Shown one piece after another: positions 1-7,465 of a DNA stretch of 15,015 nt. Under the pieces are notes generated by a model. The model was not told the DNA's origin. It saw nothing but the letters and a program-made list of their open reading frames with translations, and ran no database searches. Origin of the DNA: Cylindrobasidium torrendii FP15055 ss-10 (Eukaryota; Basidiomycota; Agaricomycetes; Agaricales; Physalacriaceae); assembly GCA_000934385.1 (NCBI GenBank), contig KN880750.1, positions 9,738-24,752 of the forward strand. The letters run 5' to 3'. The translations under genes and the position numbers were made by a program. How positions within the stretch are numbered: position 1 is the first letter of the stretch; each line of letters opens with the position of its first letter.

Positions 1-639
1 CATCCGTTCGAACCTCGCTGGAGGTGGGCAGTACCGCTCTTTGCGCATTCTTATTTTGCATTGTTTACCAGTTTTAACTTTTAAGGTTGGCTGACCATGT
101 TATGAATTATCGTTGCGAGGTTTGTGTACGTCGCGTCTGCGCCGGAGGCAACAGTAACGCCCATTGCCCAAGTTGTGTCGTGGCTATACCGTCACGTGAC
201 AATAACACGGCGCCACTGTTTCATTTGAAATGACGCTCTCCCGCCAGGCTCCACAAAAGCATGCCGAGATGCCGATCAAAAGATCATCAGAAGGCGGATG
301 GGTTTCATACAAGTAAAGGAGTATATGCATAACAATACCAAAATACCGGGATCTACTCGACTTTGTCCAAAGGCACGTAGTATACAACATAACATACCAC
401 CAATGTGTTCATCCATACCAGGAGACGTATAATCCATTATTTCGTGGCTTTTGAGCGACAGAAACGAGCGCGAGAGGGCGTCGATTGCCATTGTTTCATA
501 TCCGGGGCCAGGATAGTAGTCTCAACCGGTAGTGCCTTCACGCTGGAATAGGTAACTGCCGCAAAGGGCGGCGGTGTGAAATTATGCGATACTACAAGAC
601 CGACGGCTGATTGCATGTACACCGAACTCATTTCGACTA
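1..639. other. Left flank without a recognised gene
   Basis: The stretch holds only short open frames (about 64-74 codons, mostly minus strand) with no recognisable motif. It lies downstream of the minus-strand zinc-cluster-like gene and may include its 3' untranslated region. A donor-like GTGCGT overlaps the stop codon of that gene, so a small further exon in roughly 437-600 cannot be excluded, but I see no convincing acceptor and branch-site pair. GTTCGAACC at 5-13 looks like a tRNA box but does not fold into a T-arm. Confidence 0.5.
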
Positions 640-1934
640 CTACGCACCCCGGCGACTCTTGCCATGTCCCGATCCCTGCGCATCCCCGCGCTCGCTGTCC
701 TCATCATCGTCATTGTCCTGCTCGTTGTGCTCGTCATCGCCGTCATTGTCGGGCTCGTTGTGCTCGTCACCCTCGTCATCGTCGGGCTCCTTGTGCTCGT
801 CACCCTCGTCAACATCGGGCACCCTGTCCTCCTGACCGTCATCATCGCGCTCGTCGTCCTCCTCAAGCTCATCATCTTCGCGCCCATTTTGACTCTCCGG
901 GACTGGAGACTCACCGGCCCGCGTGTGCGCGCCTGTTCCAACCCGTCGTGGAGCTGAACCCGCATATGCTTGCCGGTGGCTTTCAACCAAAGCGAGAAAT
1001 GGAGCATCGGGCTGCAACCAGTCATTTTGGACCGCGAACATGGCGTTATGCAGGCGTATGCCGTCGTTGATGCGGGTGAGAGTCTCCGCAATGTTCGTGA
1101 TGGCGTCCGATAGCTCGTCCGACGAGGATGTTGTGGTGCGTGGCGCGGTGCGCGTCGTGGCACGCGCACGACCGCCTGAAATGCGGTTGCGTGGTCGCCT
1201 GAAAGAACACTCCAACTTCTCTGCGCTGCACCGCACACAAATCCTGCGATAAAAACGCCAACAGGCTGAACCATCAGCTTCGCACCGAGTGCACGGGTTC
1301 TCTACGTGCTTCTCGTCAGTTCACGTCAGAAACCGACTTGCGACCGACCTTGGAGTGTAGGTTCCTCCTCTTTGACTACTGCAGCCTTGGCCGGCGCTTT
1401 GTGGCTACGTGTGCCCCTACTGACACTCAGATGATCTTCGCTCACAGAGCCACGCTTCGACGCGGGCAGTTCGCTTTCACTGTCGCTGCGGCCTCTTTTT
1501 CTGGACGATCGCGTGGCCCTGGGTGTAGGTGTCGGTGCCGATGGCGGTGGAGGAGGTGGTGGCGGCGGCGGCATTTTGGCTGATCCCCTAGACGCTGACA
1601 CCTGCGCCGGGTTCGATGATGACGTTGCTTTTCCCTTCCCCTTCCGCGACTTGTCCTTCGTCGCGTCCTTCACGGCCTGAAGGAAATCCTCGCCGTTGTT
1701 TGCCATCCATACCTCTTGTGCTTTGCGTAGCTCTTGGTTTTGCGTAGCGATCCCGGCACGACGATTCTGGAAGGCGAATTTTGACTCATCGTCGTGTTTG
1801 TCAGCGTCTGTCAGCTCAGGGATGACGACGCCGGGGAATGTGGAGAAGGTGGTGGTGGGAAGGAATGGGAAAACTTCCATGATGAGAGCCCATTGCGCAG
1901 TAAGTTCTTCGTCCTTGCGCTCGACTGCAGACAT
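640..1934 (-). CDS. Zinc-cluster-like (Cys6) protein with acidic tail, two exons
   Basis: Exons are 1934-1349 and 1301-640, joined across a 47-bp intron, giving about 415 residues. Exon 1 starts MSAVERKDEEL and has a Trp/Pro-rich N-terminal region (to about residue 90), a Lys-rich stretch, a run of 11 prolines, and a basic KRGRSDSESELPASKR segment that could be a nuclear localisation signal. Splicing gives C-x2-C-x6-C-x7-C-x2-C-x6-C at about residues 199-227, exactly the spacing of fungal Zn(II)2Cys6 clusters. The loop after the second Cys lacks the basic residues usual in DNA-binding members. A probable helical segment (SDELSDAITNIAETLTRIND) follows, then a Glu/Asp-rich tail containing 11-residue repeats. 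Nuclear location is inferred; the function is unknown. It resembles a type of hypothetical protein common in polypore fungi, from memory only. It is divergent from family copy 1, with 277 bp between start codons. The exon join is well supported; the 3' end is less certain. Confidence 0.75.
721..819 (-). repeat. 33-bp coding minisatellite (3 units)
   Basis: Three consecutive 33-bp units (721-753, 754-786, 787-819) differ by a few bases. On the minus strand each encodes an 11-residue acidic unit of the type EPDNDGDDEHN. A partial unit continues at 700-720. The period is a multiple of three, so gain or loss of units keeps the gene in frame. The complement reads as Val/Leu-rich ORFs on the plus strand, which are artefacts. 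Confidence 0.85.
1302..1348 (-). other. Spliceosomal intron of the zinc-cluster-like gene
   Basis: On the minus strand the 47-bp intron begins GTCGGT and ends CGTAG, with a CTGAC branch site 12-16 bases before the acceptor. Removing it joins CAA-G to AG-AAC (phase 1). This brings the first Cys pair (CTRC, exon 2) into frame with exon 1; without removal exon 1 stops 7 codons later. The frame, branch site and cysteine spacing agree. Confidence 0.85.
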
Positions 1935-2111
1935 GGTGGTTGAGGGAGCAGAGTGGAAATGATCAGATTACGCGTCCAGGGTGCCGACATCTGAACAACC
2001 GCACGGCATGTTACGTACATCCACGCTGCACTCCAAATCGCACCCGCATTAGCCAGTGGCGCCGGCGGCGTCACCGCACGTGCCCACCCGGCGTACATGT
2101 ATGCTTATCAC

Positions 2112-2211
2112 TTTGCGGTGTGCCACTGTGTGTGTCATCGCAGTAGTAGCCAAACAATACGGTCTTATTCAACGAACACGTCACTTTTCTTGACCGCCAC
2201 CTACACTCAAC
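2112..2211 (+). promoter_or_regulatory. Conserved promoter/leader block, family copy 1
   Basis: The region directly before the copy 1 start resembles those before the other three copies. The shared order is a TGCC-x-TGTGT-TTGT-ATC segment, a CCAAACA motif, a T/A-rich CTTATTCAAC/CTATTTAA-like box, then a leader of the form CTTGAC-GCCACC-TCTAC-CTCAAC ending at the ATG. Conservation across copies suggests core promoter and 5' untranslated leader; the function is inferred. An 18-bp segment further up (2077-2094, CACGTGCCCACCCGGCGT) matches the copy 2 upstream region with one mismatch. Confidence 0.6.
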
Positions 2212-2646
2212 ATGCATGAGCTGGAAGTGCGTCGCGATCAAAGCGCCCTCAACAACGACCTCCGGCGATGGTGTCAGATCATCGGACCGTACCTTCCTAC
2301 CACGTACAAGGATATTCTAGGCGAATTGCAGCCCTGGATGCAGGAAATCTCGCTAGAGTGTCCTACCGACATGTCGCAGGCCGAGTTCGAGCAGGTCGTC
2401 GCCTTCAACTACCGGGTTGCGAAGCGGCAAAAAGCATGGCAGAAAACAAGGGGTCCAGCCCTCCTGCACTTGGTGCGCCTGGTCACGGACCACAACGCTC
2501 TCATCAAAACCCCCGCGCCCAAGCGATCTGCGCCAGACAGCAACGACGAGGCCGAGCCCCCCGCCAAGCGCTTTCGCCGCGCCTCACATGTACAGTCAAC
2601 ATCGTCGATTTCGACCACCACTTGCGGCGAGCACGCCGCTGAGTAG
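2212..2646 (+). CDS. Tandem family copy 1, truncated relative to copies 2 and 4
   Basis: The 144-residue product starts MHELEVRRDQSALNNDLRRW. It shares with the other copies a YFP/YLP..YKDILGEL..PWM segment (about residues 30-45), LECP..M..AEFEQVV.FN (about 50-70), an AWQ..G.AL..LV.LV segment, and a C-terminal basic motif PKRSAPDSNDEAEPPAKR that may act as a nuclear localisation signal. After that motif the frame diverges and stops at 2646. IVDF, RLSLMA and AKYLA motifs equivalent to those in copies 2 and 4 appear afterwards in other frames. The start is fixed by alignment with the copies and by the conserved leader. I do not recognise the family. It may be a degrading gene, or the tail may be joined by splicing. 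Confidence 0.6.
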   Translation: MHELEVRRDQSALNNDLRRWCQIIGPYLPTTYKDILGELQPWMQEISLECPTDMSQAEFEQVVAFNYRVAKRQKAWQKTRGPALLHLVRLVTDHNALIKTPAPKRSAPDSNDEAEPPAKRFRRASHVQSTSSISTTTCGEHAAE

Positions 2647-2771
2647 GCTATCGCTGATGGCGATTGGGTGTGCTAACGGCCATTTGTGCCGAGTCCGCAA
2701 AGTACCTGGCCGCGTCCGCGGAGCGGCACGCATATCTCGCGGGACAGGCCGAGGGGGACACCGGAGTTTAG
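2647..2771 (+). pseudogene. Frame-shifted tail remnant of family copy 1
   Basis: Directly after the copy 1 stop, one frame reads RLSLMA (2647 onward) and another (2688-2771) reads AESAKYLAASAERHAYLAG and ends at a stop. These match RQSLMAL and EKFAKYLAG..EWQEYL of copy 4. The two pieces lie in two different frames relative to the upstream CDS, consistent with accumulated indels. A GTACAG to GAG interval containing CTAAC would also join the last piece in frame (a 104-base intron), so splicing is an untested alternative. Confidence 0.5.
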
Positions 2772-3112
2772 ATATTACATGGGAAATGCTACATGATTGT
2801 AATCCGCGGGGATTCGCACAACCTCACGCAAAAACTGTCCGAATATACCAAATATGTTGCTCCTCCTCGCCAGCCGTGTGGCTGTCACCAATGCCCACCG
2901 GCACTTGTATTCGCGCGGGCGGTCATTACCCAATGCAGCGGAGGCCTCGATACATTCCTTCGACAGTACCTGTCTGTCGTCGCAGTCACAAAGCGTGTTT
3001 TGCCTGCCTTGCAGATCCCTCCTCATGAAACGATGCTCCCGTGACCACCTTGACCGCGTTTGCGTGAACTCTCGCACATATCTGCGCCGCACGCGCACTC
3101 GGCAATGATAGT
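2772..3112. other. Spacer between copies 1 and 2, no gene seen
   Basis: Several overlapping open frames of 70-107 codons occur on both strands, but none has a recognisable motif, a matching leader or a counterpart between the other copies. I see no repeat or RNA structure I can support. Confidence 0.5.
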
Positions 3113-3249
3113 ATCAACCCTGGCGACACGTGCCTACCCGGCGTGGTTGTATGCCGGCATTCATCACCGGCGCATGCCATTGGTTGCGCGGTGGTAACCA
3201 CAGCGTGAATGTATCAAGGATGTCCACGGCCCGGTCAGCGCTTGTCATC
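3113..3249 (+). repeat. Upstream duplicated block (copy 2 version)
   Basis: This aligns with 7028-7141 upstream of copy 4. Shared stretches include AACCCTGGCG, TGCCGGCAT-CATCAC, ATGTATCAAGGATGT and GCGCTTGT-ATC, with indels shortening the copy 4 version. The block lies about 370 bp before the copy 2 leader end, in the same orientation as in copy 4. It shows that the duplicated unit extended well upstream of the coding region. Confidence 0.75.
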
Positions 3250-3518
3250 GCGCGGTGACTCATCCAATCTAGTAGAAAGCCGGTATTTCGTGGGTAGAGA
3301 ACATCATTATGCCATTGAAACAGAAAATGTCCTCAAAATTCCATCGGGGCAGGGATGTCACCATCACGCATAAATATTTTGAGATGAGCCGAGGTAGCCG
3401 TCCACAGCCGTGACCGACGGCAGCATAAACCGGCCTCGCAACGGTCTCCTTCAGCGTTGCTTTCCGGTCGTCAGGTTTCGGGCTTCTAAAGCCGAGAGCA
3501 AAGTGACAATGGAGATGC

Positions 3519-3619
3519 TTTGCGGCCTGCCGTTGTGTTTGTCATCGCAAATAGGTCCTAACCAAAACCGTCAGTCACTCTCTCGACACACTTTTCGACA
3601 GCCACCGTCTGTATTCGAC
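3519..3619 (+). promoter_or_regulatory. Conserved promoter/leader block, family copy 2
   Basis: It has the same layout as the other copies: TGCCGTTGTGTTTGTCATCGC, a CCTAACCAAAACC stretch in place of CCAAACA, and the leader TTTTCGACAGCCACCGTCTG ending in TTCGAC before the ATG. The T/A-rich box seen in copies 3 and 4 is not evident here. The function is inferred from conservation. Confidence 0.55.
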
Positions 3620-4216
3620 ATGCTGGAAGAACGTCGCCATCAACGCGCCCTCAACGACGACATCCTTCTATGGTGTCTCGTTATCAAACCCTACTTCCCC
3701 TGGATGTACAAAGATATTTTGGACACGTTGGAGCCCTGGATGCTGGACATCCCGCTAGAGTGTCCTCCCGCCATGACAGCGGCCGAGTTTGCGAAGGTCG
3801 TCGCATTCAACAATGGGGTCGCGGAGCGGCAGTCCGCATGGGAGGAAGACAGCGGCGAGGCCCTCCGCGGGTTGGTGCAGCTGGTCCTTGAATTCAACGC
3901 TGACACGAACCCTCCCGCTCCCAAGCGCTCTGCGCCAGACTGCGACGACGAGGCCGAGCCCCCCGCCAAGCGCGGTCCCATAGCATCACCCATCATCGTC
4001 GACTTCGGCCTCAGCACTGCTGCATCGCCACCACCGGGACCGCCACCACTACACCCGGCTGCGATTCTCAGACCAGCACCGCACTCCGGCAGACTGTCGC
4101 TCATGGCCACTGGGGGTGGGCATGTATCGAGGGAGGCTGCGCGTGCGGAGGATTTGAGAAGTACTCGGAGTTGCAGGCATTTCTCGGCAGAACAGGGGGC
4201 AGCAGAGCCAGTTTAG
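3620..4216 (+). CDS. Tandem family copy 2, open to the shared stop
   Basis: The 198-residue product starts MLEERRHQRALNDDILLW. An in-frame ATG at 3410 would extend it, but the extension crosses the conserved leader and has no counterpart in other copies, so 3620 is chosen; two codons are missing after the Met compared with copies 3 and 4. Shared segments are KPYFP.MYKDIL (about 24-36), PWMLDIPLECPPAMTAAEF (about 40-60), VAERQSAWEED.GEALRGLVQLVL (about 70-95) and PKRSAPDCDDEAEPPAKR (about 100-120). A Pro-rich linker with IVDF and a C-terminal SLMA..AARAE..SAEQGAAEPV segment follow. Near the end, small compensating indels relative to copy 4 alter about 15 residues before the frame is recovered and the equivalent stop is reached. 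The family is unrecognised. Confidence 0.75.
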   Translation: MLEERRHQRALNDDILLWCLVIKPYFPWMYKDILDTLEPWMLDIPLECPPAMTAAEFAKVVAFNNGVAERQSAWEEDSGEALRGLVQLVLEFNADTNPPAPKRSAPDCDDEAEPPAKRGPIASPIIVDFGLSTAASPPPGPPPLHPAAILRPAPHSGRLSLMATGGGHVSREAARAEDLRSTRSCRHFSAEQGAAEPV

Positions 4217-4780
4217 ATAATTTTTCCAAGCGATGACCATTTATCGCACGTGTTGGCAATTGAATGCATGACATCCTGCGGCCATTGCCATCCCCGGCAT
4301 CGGACAGCAGTGTGCCGACGTCGCGCGAAACCTGGGTCACTCTCAAGTGAACCGAGCCGAGCCTGTCCGAGAGCGTGGAGGCAATGGAATCGCAGTTCTC
4401 TGTTAGGGTAGTTTGGGTCGCCTCCGCGGCTCAATCCTGCCGGAGAGGGCGTACAGTCGGAATAATCGCGGCGGAGGCCAACAGCATGTTGGCGCTTAGC
4501 GCGAGATAGCTCACGAATCTCGAGAAATCATTTCTCTAGTAGCAAAAAATCAATTCAGCGGAGGCCGTTATCGTTTCTAAATCTGGCAATCAATATAGCA
4601 AAGGGCGGAATTCTTTGGCCCCTAGTGTTCGTGTTAGATAGAAGACCAGTCAAACACCAACATAAATTTGGGGTAACATTATCAAACAAAATAGATAGCG
4701 AAAATCACGAAACATTACAAAACTACATCACTCTCCCATTCAACATTGTGCAGTCCTAGGCACCGTGTCAAAGTTTGGAT
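4217..4780. other. Spacer between copies 2 and 3, AT-rich part, no gene seen
   Basis: No supported ORF. From about 4500 the base composition turns AT-rich compared with the neighbouring genes. It contains a perfect short inverted repeat GAGAAAT-C-ATTTCTC at 4522-4536. The first part holds the short duplicated segment described separately. Confidence 0.5.
4294..4352. repeat. Segment duplicated right of the DIRS element
   Basis: CCGGCATCGGACAGCAGTGT through AAGTGAAC matches 12895-12970 at about 48 of 59 aligned bases. The right-hand copy has one 17-base insertion. It lies 78 bp after the copy 2 stop. The partner lies beyond the transposon that follows copy 4, suggesting both were once the 3' flank of sister gene units. 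Confidence 0.7.
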
Positions 4781-4923
4781 GTACATATCACTGCCGCGGG
4801 CCGTTGTGTTTGCGATCACAATGATATCCAAACATTGTTAGCCTATTAAACCGACAATGTCACTACACCCCTCTTGACAGCCACCATCTACACTCCTCTT
4901 GACAGCCACCATTCTCACTCAAC
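4781..4923 (+). promoter_or_regulatory. Conserved promoter/leader block, copy 3, with duplicated leader
   Basis: It contains GCCGTTGTGTTTGCGATCAC, CCAAACATTGTTAGCCTATT with a TATTAAAC box at about 4844, and a leader in which the 18-bp CCTCTTGACAGCCACCAT occurs twice (4870-4887 and 4895-4912, period 25 bp) before CTCACTCAAC and the ATG. The other copies carry a single or degenerate form. The promoter role is inferred from four-copy conservation. Confidence 0.65.
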
Positions 4924-5295
4924 ATGAATGAGCTGGAAGAACGTCGCAATGCGCGCGCCCTCAACAACGACCTCCGTATTTTGTCTGATATTGTCAAACC
5001 CTACTTCCCAAGTATACAGGCCGACTTGCAGCCCTGGATGCACGACATCCCGCTAGAGTGTCCTCCCACCATGACGAAGGCCGAGTTCGAGACGCTCGTT
5101 GTATTCAACCGCCGGGTCGCGAAGCGGCAGTCAGCGTGGTATCAAAAGAAGGGGCAAGCGCTCTGCGGGTTGGCGCAGGTGGTCCGACGGTACGAGATAG
5201 GACTGTCTGCCTGCGCCCGTGCGCCCAAGCGGGCCGCTCCGGATGACTTCAGCAACGTCGGCGAGCGCCCCAGCAAGCGCCCCAGGCGCCGTTAA
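4924..5295 (+). CDS. Tandem family copy 3, short form
   Basis: The 123-residue product starts MNELEERRNARALNNDLRIL. It retains KPYFP, LQPWMHDIPLECPPTMTKAE (about residues 38-58), VAKRQSAWYQKKGQALCGLA and the basic motif, here APKRAAPDDFSNVGERPSKR followed by PRRR at the very end. It lacks the MYKDIL segment (a short deletion), and ends at a TAA right after the basic tract. Coding beyond this resembles the family C-terminus only in another frame. It could be a functional short variant with a strong C-terminal basic tail or a decaying gene. Confidence 0.6.
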   Translation: MNELEERRNARALNNDLRILSDIVKPYFPSIQADLQPWMHDIPLECPPTMTKAEFETLVVFNRRVAKRQSAWYQKKGQALCGLAQVVRRYEIGLSACARAPKRAAPDDFSNVGERPSKRPRRR

Positions 5296-5339
5296 CGCAT
5301 GGGCTTCCGACGCTGGGTCACTCTCAGGAGCGGCGCAGG

Positions 5340-5425
5340 CTCTAACACACATGGCGAGTGCGCGTGCCGATCCAGTGCCAATAGCGGAGTTTTCCAAGTA
5401 CTTGGCTGCGAGCTGGGAGTGGTAG
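5340..5425 (+). pseudogene. Frame-shifted tail remnant of family copy 3
   Basis: In the frame shifted by one relative to copy 3, the sequence reads ALTHMASARADPVPIAEFSK then YLAASWEW and stops at 5425. It matches SLMALTSGQVP..AEHEKFAKYLAGCPEW of copy 4. A CTAAC lies just before it (5342-5346), so a 3' intron is a possible alternative to a frameshift, but no good donor was found before the stop at 5295. Confidence 0.5.
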
Positions 5426-7027
5426 CAGCAGTATCCGATTCAATTATCGGCCTTTGTGCCAGAACATGATGAAGTTAGGTTAGGTTACAATTGGGATAAT
5501 TCTTTGATATTTAGGGATATTCCTTCCCTCATAAAATGAATGACGGGGTATCAACCCTTAACGCCGGCTTCAGGACCGATTCCTTGGTGCCAACTCGCTT
5601 CGCGGCGCATGTGCACTACGCGCTCGCATTTGATCTATGCGCTTCCCGACGCCACGGCTCGAGCGCATTCCGGCCTCGCTACGAGATTCCGGCGACTGAA
5701 GTGCCGAGTCGTTACTCGACACGTCGCTTTCAACCGTGGTCTCGAGTTGTCCTACTACATTTCGCACTCTACGCGTCATTCCGAAATTCATGCCATGAGG
5801 TCCTCGCTATCATATGTATATCGCCGCAGGATAGTGGTGGCTATCATAGGCTTCACTATTTGCACGTTCCCCATTGCATTCCGTGAATATTCCGACGCCA
5901 CCCTTACGTCTCCGGTAACTGCTCGCTCCGTTCCGGTTCCGACTTCGCATGTATTGCAGATATGTGGTTTTTCATACCCCGCTGGATCGCGCTCCACTTC
6001 CGTAGGCCTCAACTCACGTATAGGTCGCGGGATGCTTCGCCTTTGTCAGGCATCCTTCCATTGCGCCGACCTCCCCGAGGGCTGGTTGAATCGTTCCAAT
6101 CACTCTCGGTCGACTTCGCGTACGCCGTGGGCGCCTCGGTCTCGGCTTTCGCAATTTCCGGGCACGCTCCTAACACGTCGTTGAGGATCGTGCGACTCCA
6201 ATATAAGTAAGTATATACTTACATGGGACAAGTGCTAGTCATGCAGACCCGGCAGGCCACACGACACTACGCGCGCTCCGACATTGGTGTCACCGCCGGA
6301 TCAGGCCGCCCGGCTGCATCAGAGGATCACTCCGTAGCGTAGCAGCCACCACGTTGTTCTTAAGGCAATGTGACTGCACCCGCCCGCGCGTAGATTTTGA
6401 CGGTATTGCGAAACCTGCTGTGATGTTAACATCCTGACATCACGTAGACCGAGAACTTGCTTGGCCAATCCAGCGCTCGGGTTCCATGCAGTGAGCATGT
6501 CTCTGCCGCCTTGGAAGTCGCACTGTGATACTAAATCCATTTCATACTGCCTTAACCGCTTGTCTGCGGTAATGTATCCTTCCGGGCTATCCCGGTCAAC
6601 CTTGCAACCGCAGTTCGGGTCCCACGCATCCTGGGTTCGCGGTCCTCGCTATGTTCATACGGAAGGGGATTACTCAATACATGTCCCGTATCCCATTCTG
6701 AGATTGTTCCGACTCCGCTCCTCTCCGCTCTGATGCAAACACAGGTTTTCGGGCTTCATCCAATCTTCATGCATTTACGGCAATTCAATCAACCACGCCA
6801 ACCCCTGGGGTTTCCATTCGGCGCCCGATATGATAGCAACCAAAGCGCGCAAGTCGCAGGTGCGGTTTTGGGGACGGGAATCTGACACAAACATTGCGAC
6901 GCCGAGAAAAGCCTTGCCAAGGCTCTGGAGCATCTGTCGCATGTCTGTCACGAACAAAACAGCCGGCCCGTGCGGAAACCAGCGCACGGGGATATCCACG
7001 CCGTAATCCCACCCGCCAATGAATAGC
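5426..7027. other. Long spacer between copies 3 and 4, origin unknown
   Basis: No gene could be supported. A 214-codon plus-strand frame (5540-6184) has no motif, unusual composition and overlapping frames of similar quality, so I do not call it. The spacer between copies 1 and 2 (tail end to upstream block) is about 340 bp, whereas this one is about 1.6 kb, so about 1.25 kb may be inserted material. Palindromes lie at 6207-6222 and around GATGTTAACATC (about 6423). I did not find inverted ends or recombinase motifs. Confidence 0.4.
6207..6222. repeat. 16-bp perfect palindrome
   Basis: GTAAGTATATACTTAC equals its own reverse complement. It sits in the gene-free spacer between family copies 3 and 4. 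No function can be assigned; it could be a dimeric protein site or chance in AT-rich sequence. Confidence 0.6.
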
Positions 7028-7141
7028 ATTAACCCTGGCGGCACCCCATGCGTGGATGTTTGCCGGCATCCATCACTGCTGCCGTTGTGTTGAAGCGTGG
7101 ATGTATCAAGGATGTGCGCAGCCCGGCCAGCGCTTGTTATC
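7028..7141 (+). repeat. Upstream duplicated block (copy 4 version)
   Basis: This is the partner of 3113-3249. It begins ATTAACCCTGGCGGCAC and ends GCCAGCGCTTGTTATC. Several short deletions relative to the copy 2 version account for the length difference. It lies about 325 bp before the copy 4 ATG. Confidence 0.75.
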
Positions 7142-7354
7142 CCAAGAACGCAACATAAATCCAGTTTGCGAGACCCAGAAATTCTTCTCAACAAGAACCC
7201 CTACAAAATACAAGATCGGTCAAAAATTGGTCAGCCAGTGCTGACTATTCCGCCATGTTTAAGCTTCGAATCTATATATGTTCCGAAAACGTTTTTCACA
7301 CCGTTTTTGTCCGCGTATTTTCGGCCGGCAACAATCATTTTTCCGTGGTGCGCT

Positions 7355-7465
7355 CTGCCGCGTGCCGCTGTGTTTGTAGTAACCAAACATTGCTATCCTA
7401 TTTAACCCACCCAAGTTACTCTTCTTGACAGTCACTCTTTTCGACAGCCACCATCTACCCTCAAC
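7355..7465 (+). promoter_or_regulatory. Conserved promoter/leader block, family copy 4
   Basis: CTGCCGCGTGCCGCTGTGTT and TGTAGTAACCAAACATTGCT are followed by CCTATTTAACCC (a TATA-like box about 70 bp before the ATG). The leader then has TTCTTGACAGTCAC and TTTTCGACAGCCACCATCTA ending CTCAAC before the ATG. This is the clearest version of the block shared by the four copies. Confidence 0.65.

Noticed and set aside
5..13. GTTCGAACC, like a tRNA T-loop
   Set aside because: Flanking bases do not form a T-stem on either strand and no anticodon arm is seen.
611..957. Plus-strand Ser-, His/Arg- and Val/Leu-rich ORFs
   Set aside because: They are the complement and shifted frames of the acidic minisatellite in the minus-strand gene.
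2016..2026. TACATCCACGC, complement of GCGTGGATGTA at 7095-7105
   Set aside because: An 11-base match is expected by chance here; I could not extend it into a shared inverted block.
5313..5326. CTGGGTCACTCTCA shared with 4332-4345
   Set aside because: A single 14-base match in 15 kb is close to chance, and the flanks do not align.
5474..5487. GTTAGGTTAGGTTA, telomere-like
   Set aside because: Only two TTAGG units, not TTAGGG, and inside a gene-containing region.
5540..6184. 214-codon plus-strand ORF
   Set aside because: No motif, unusual composition, and comparable open frames overlap on both strands.
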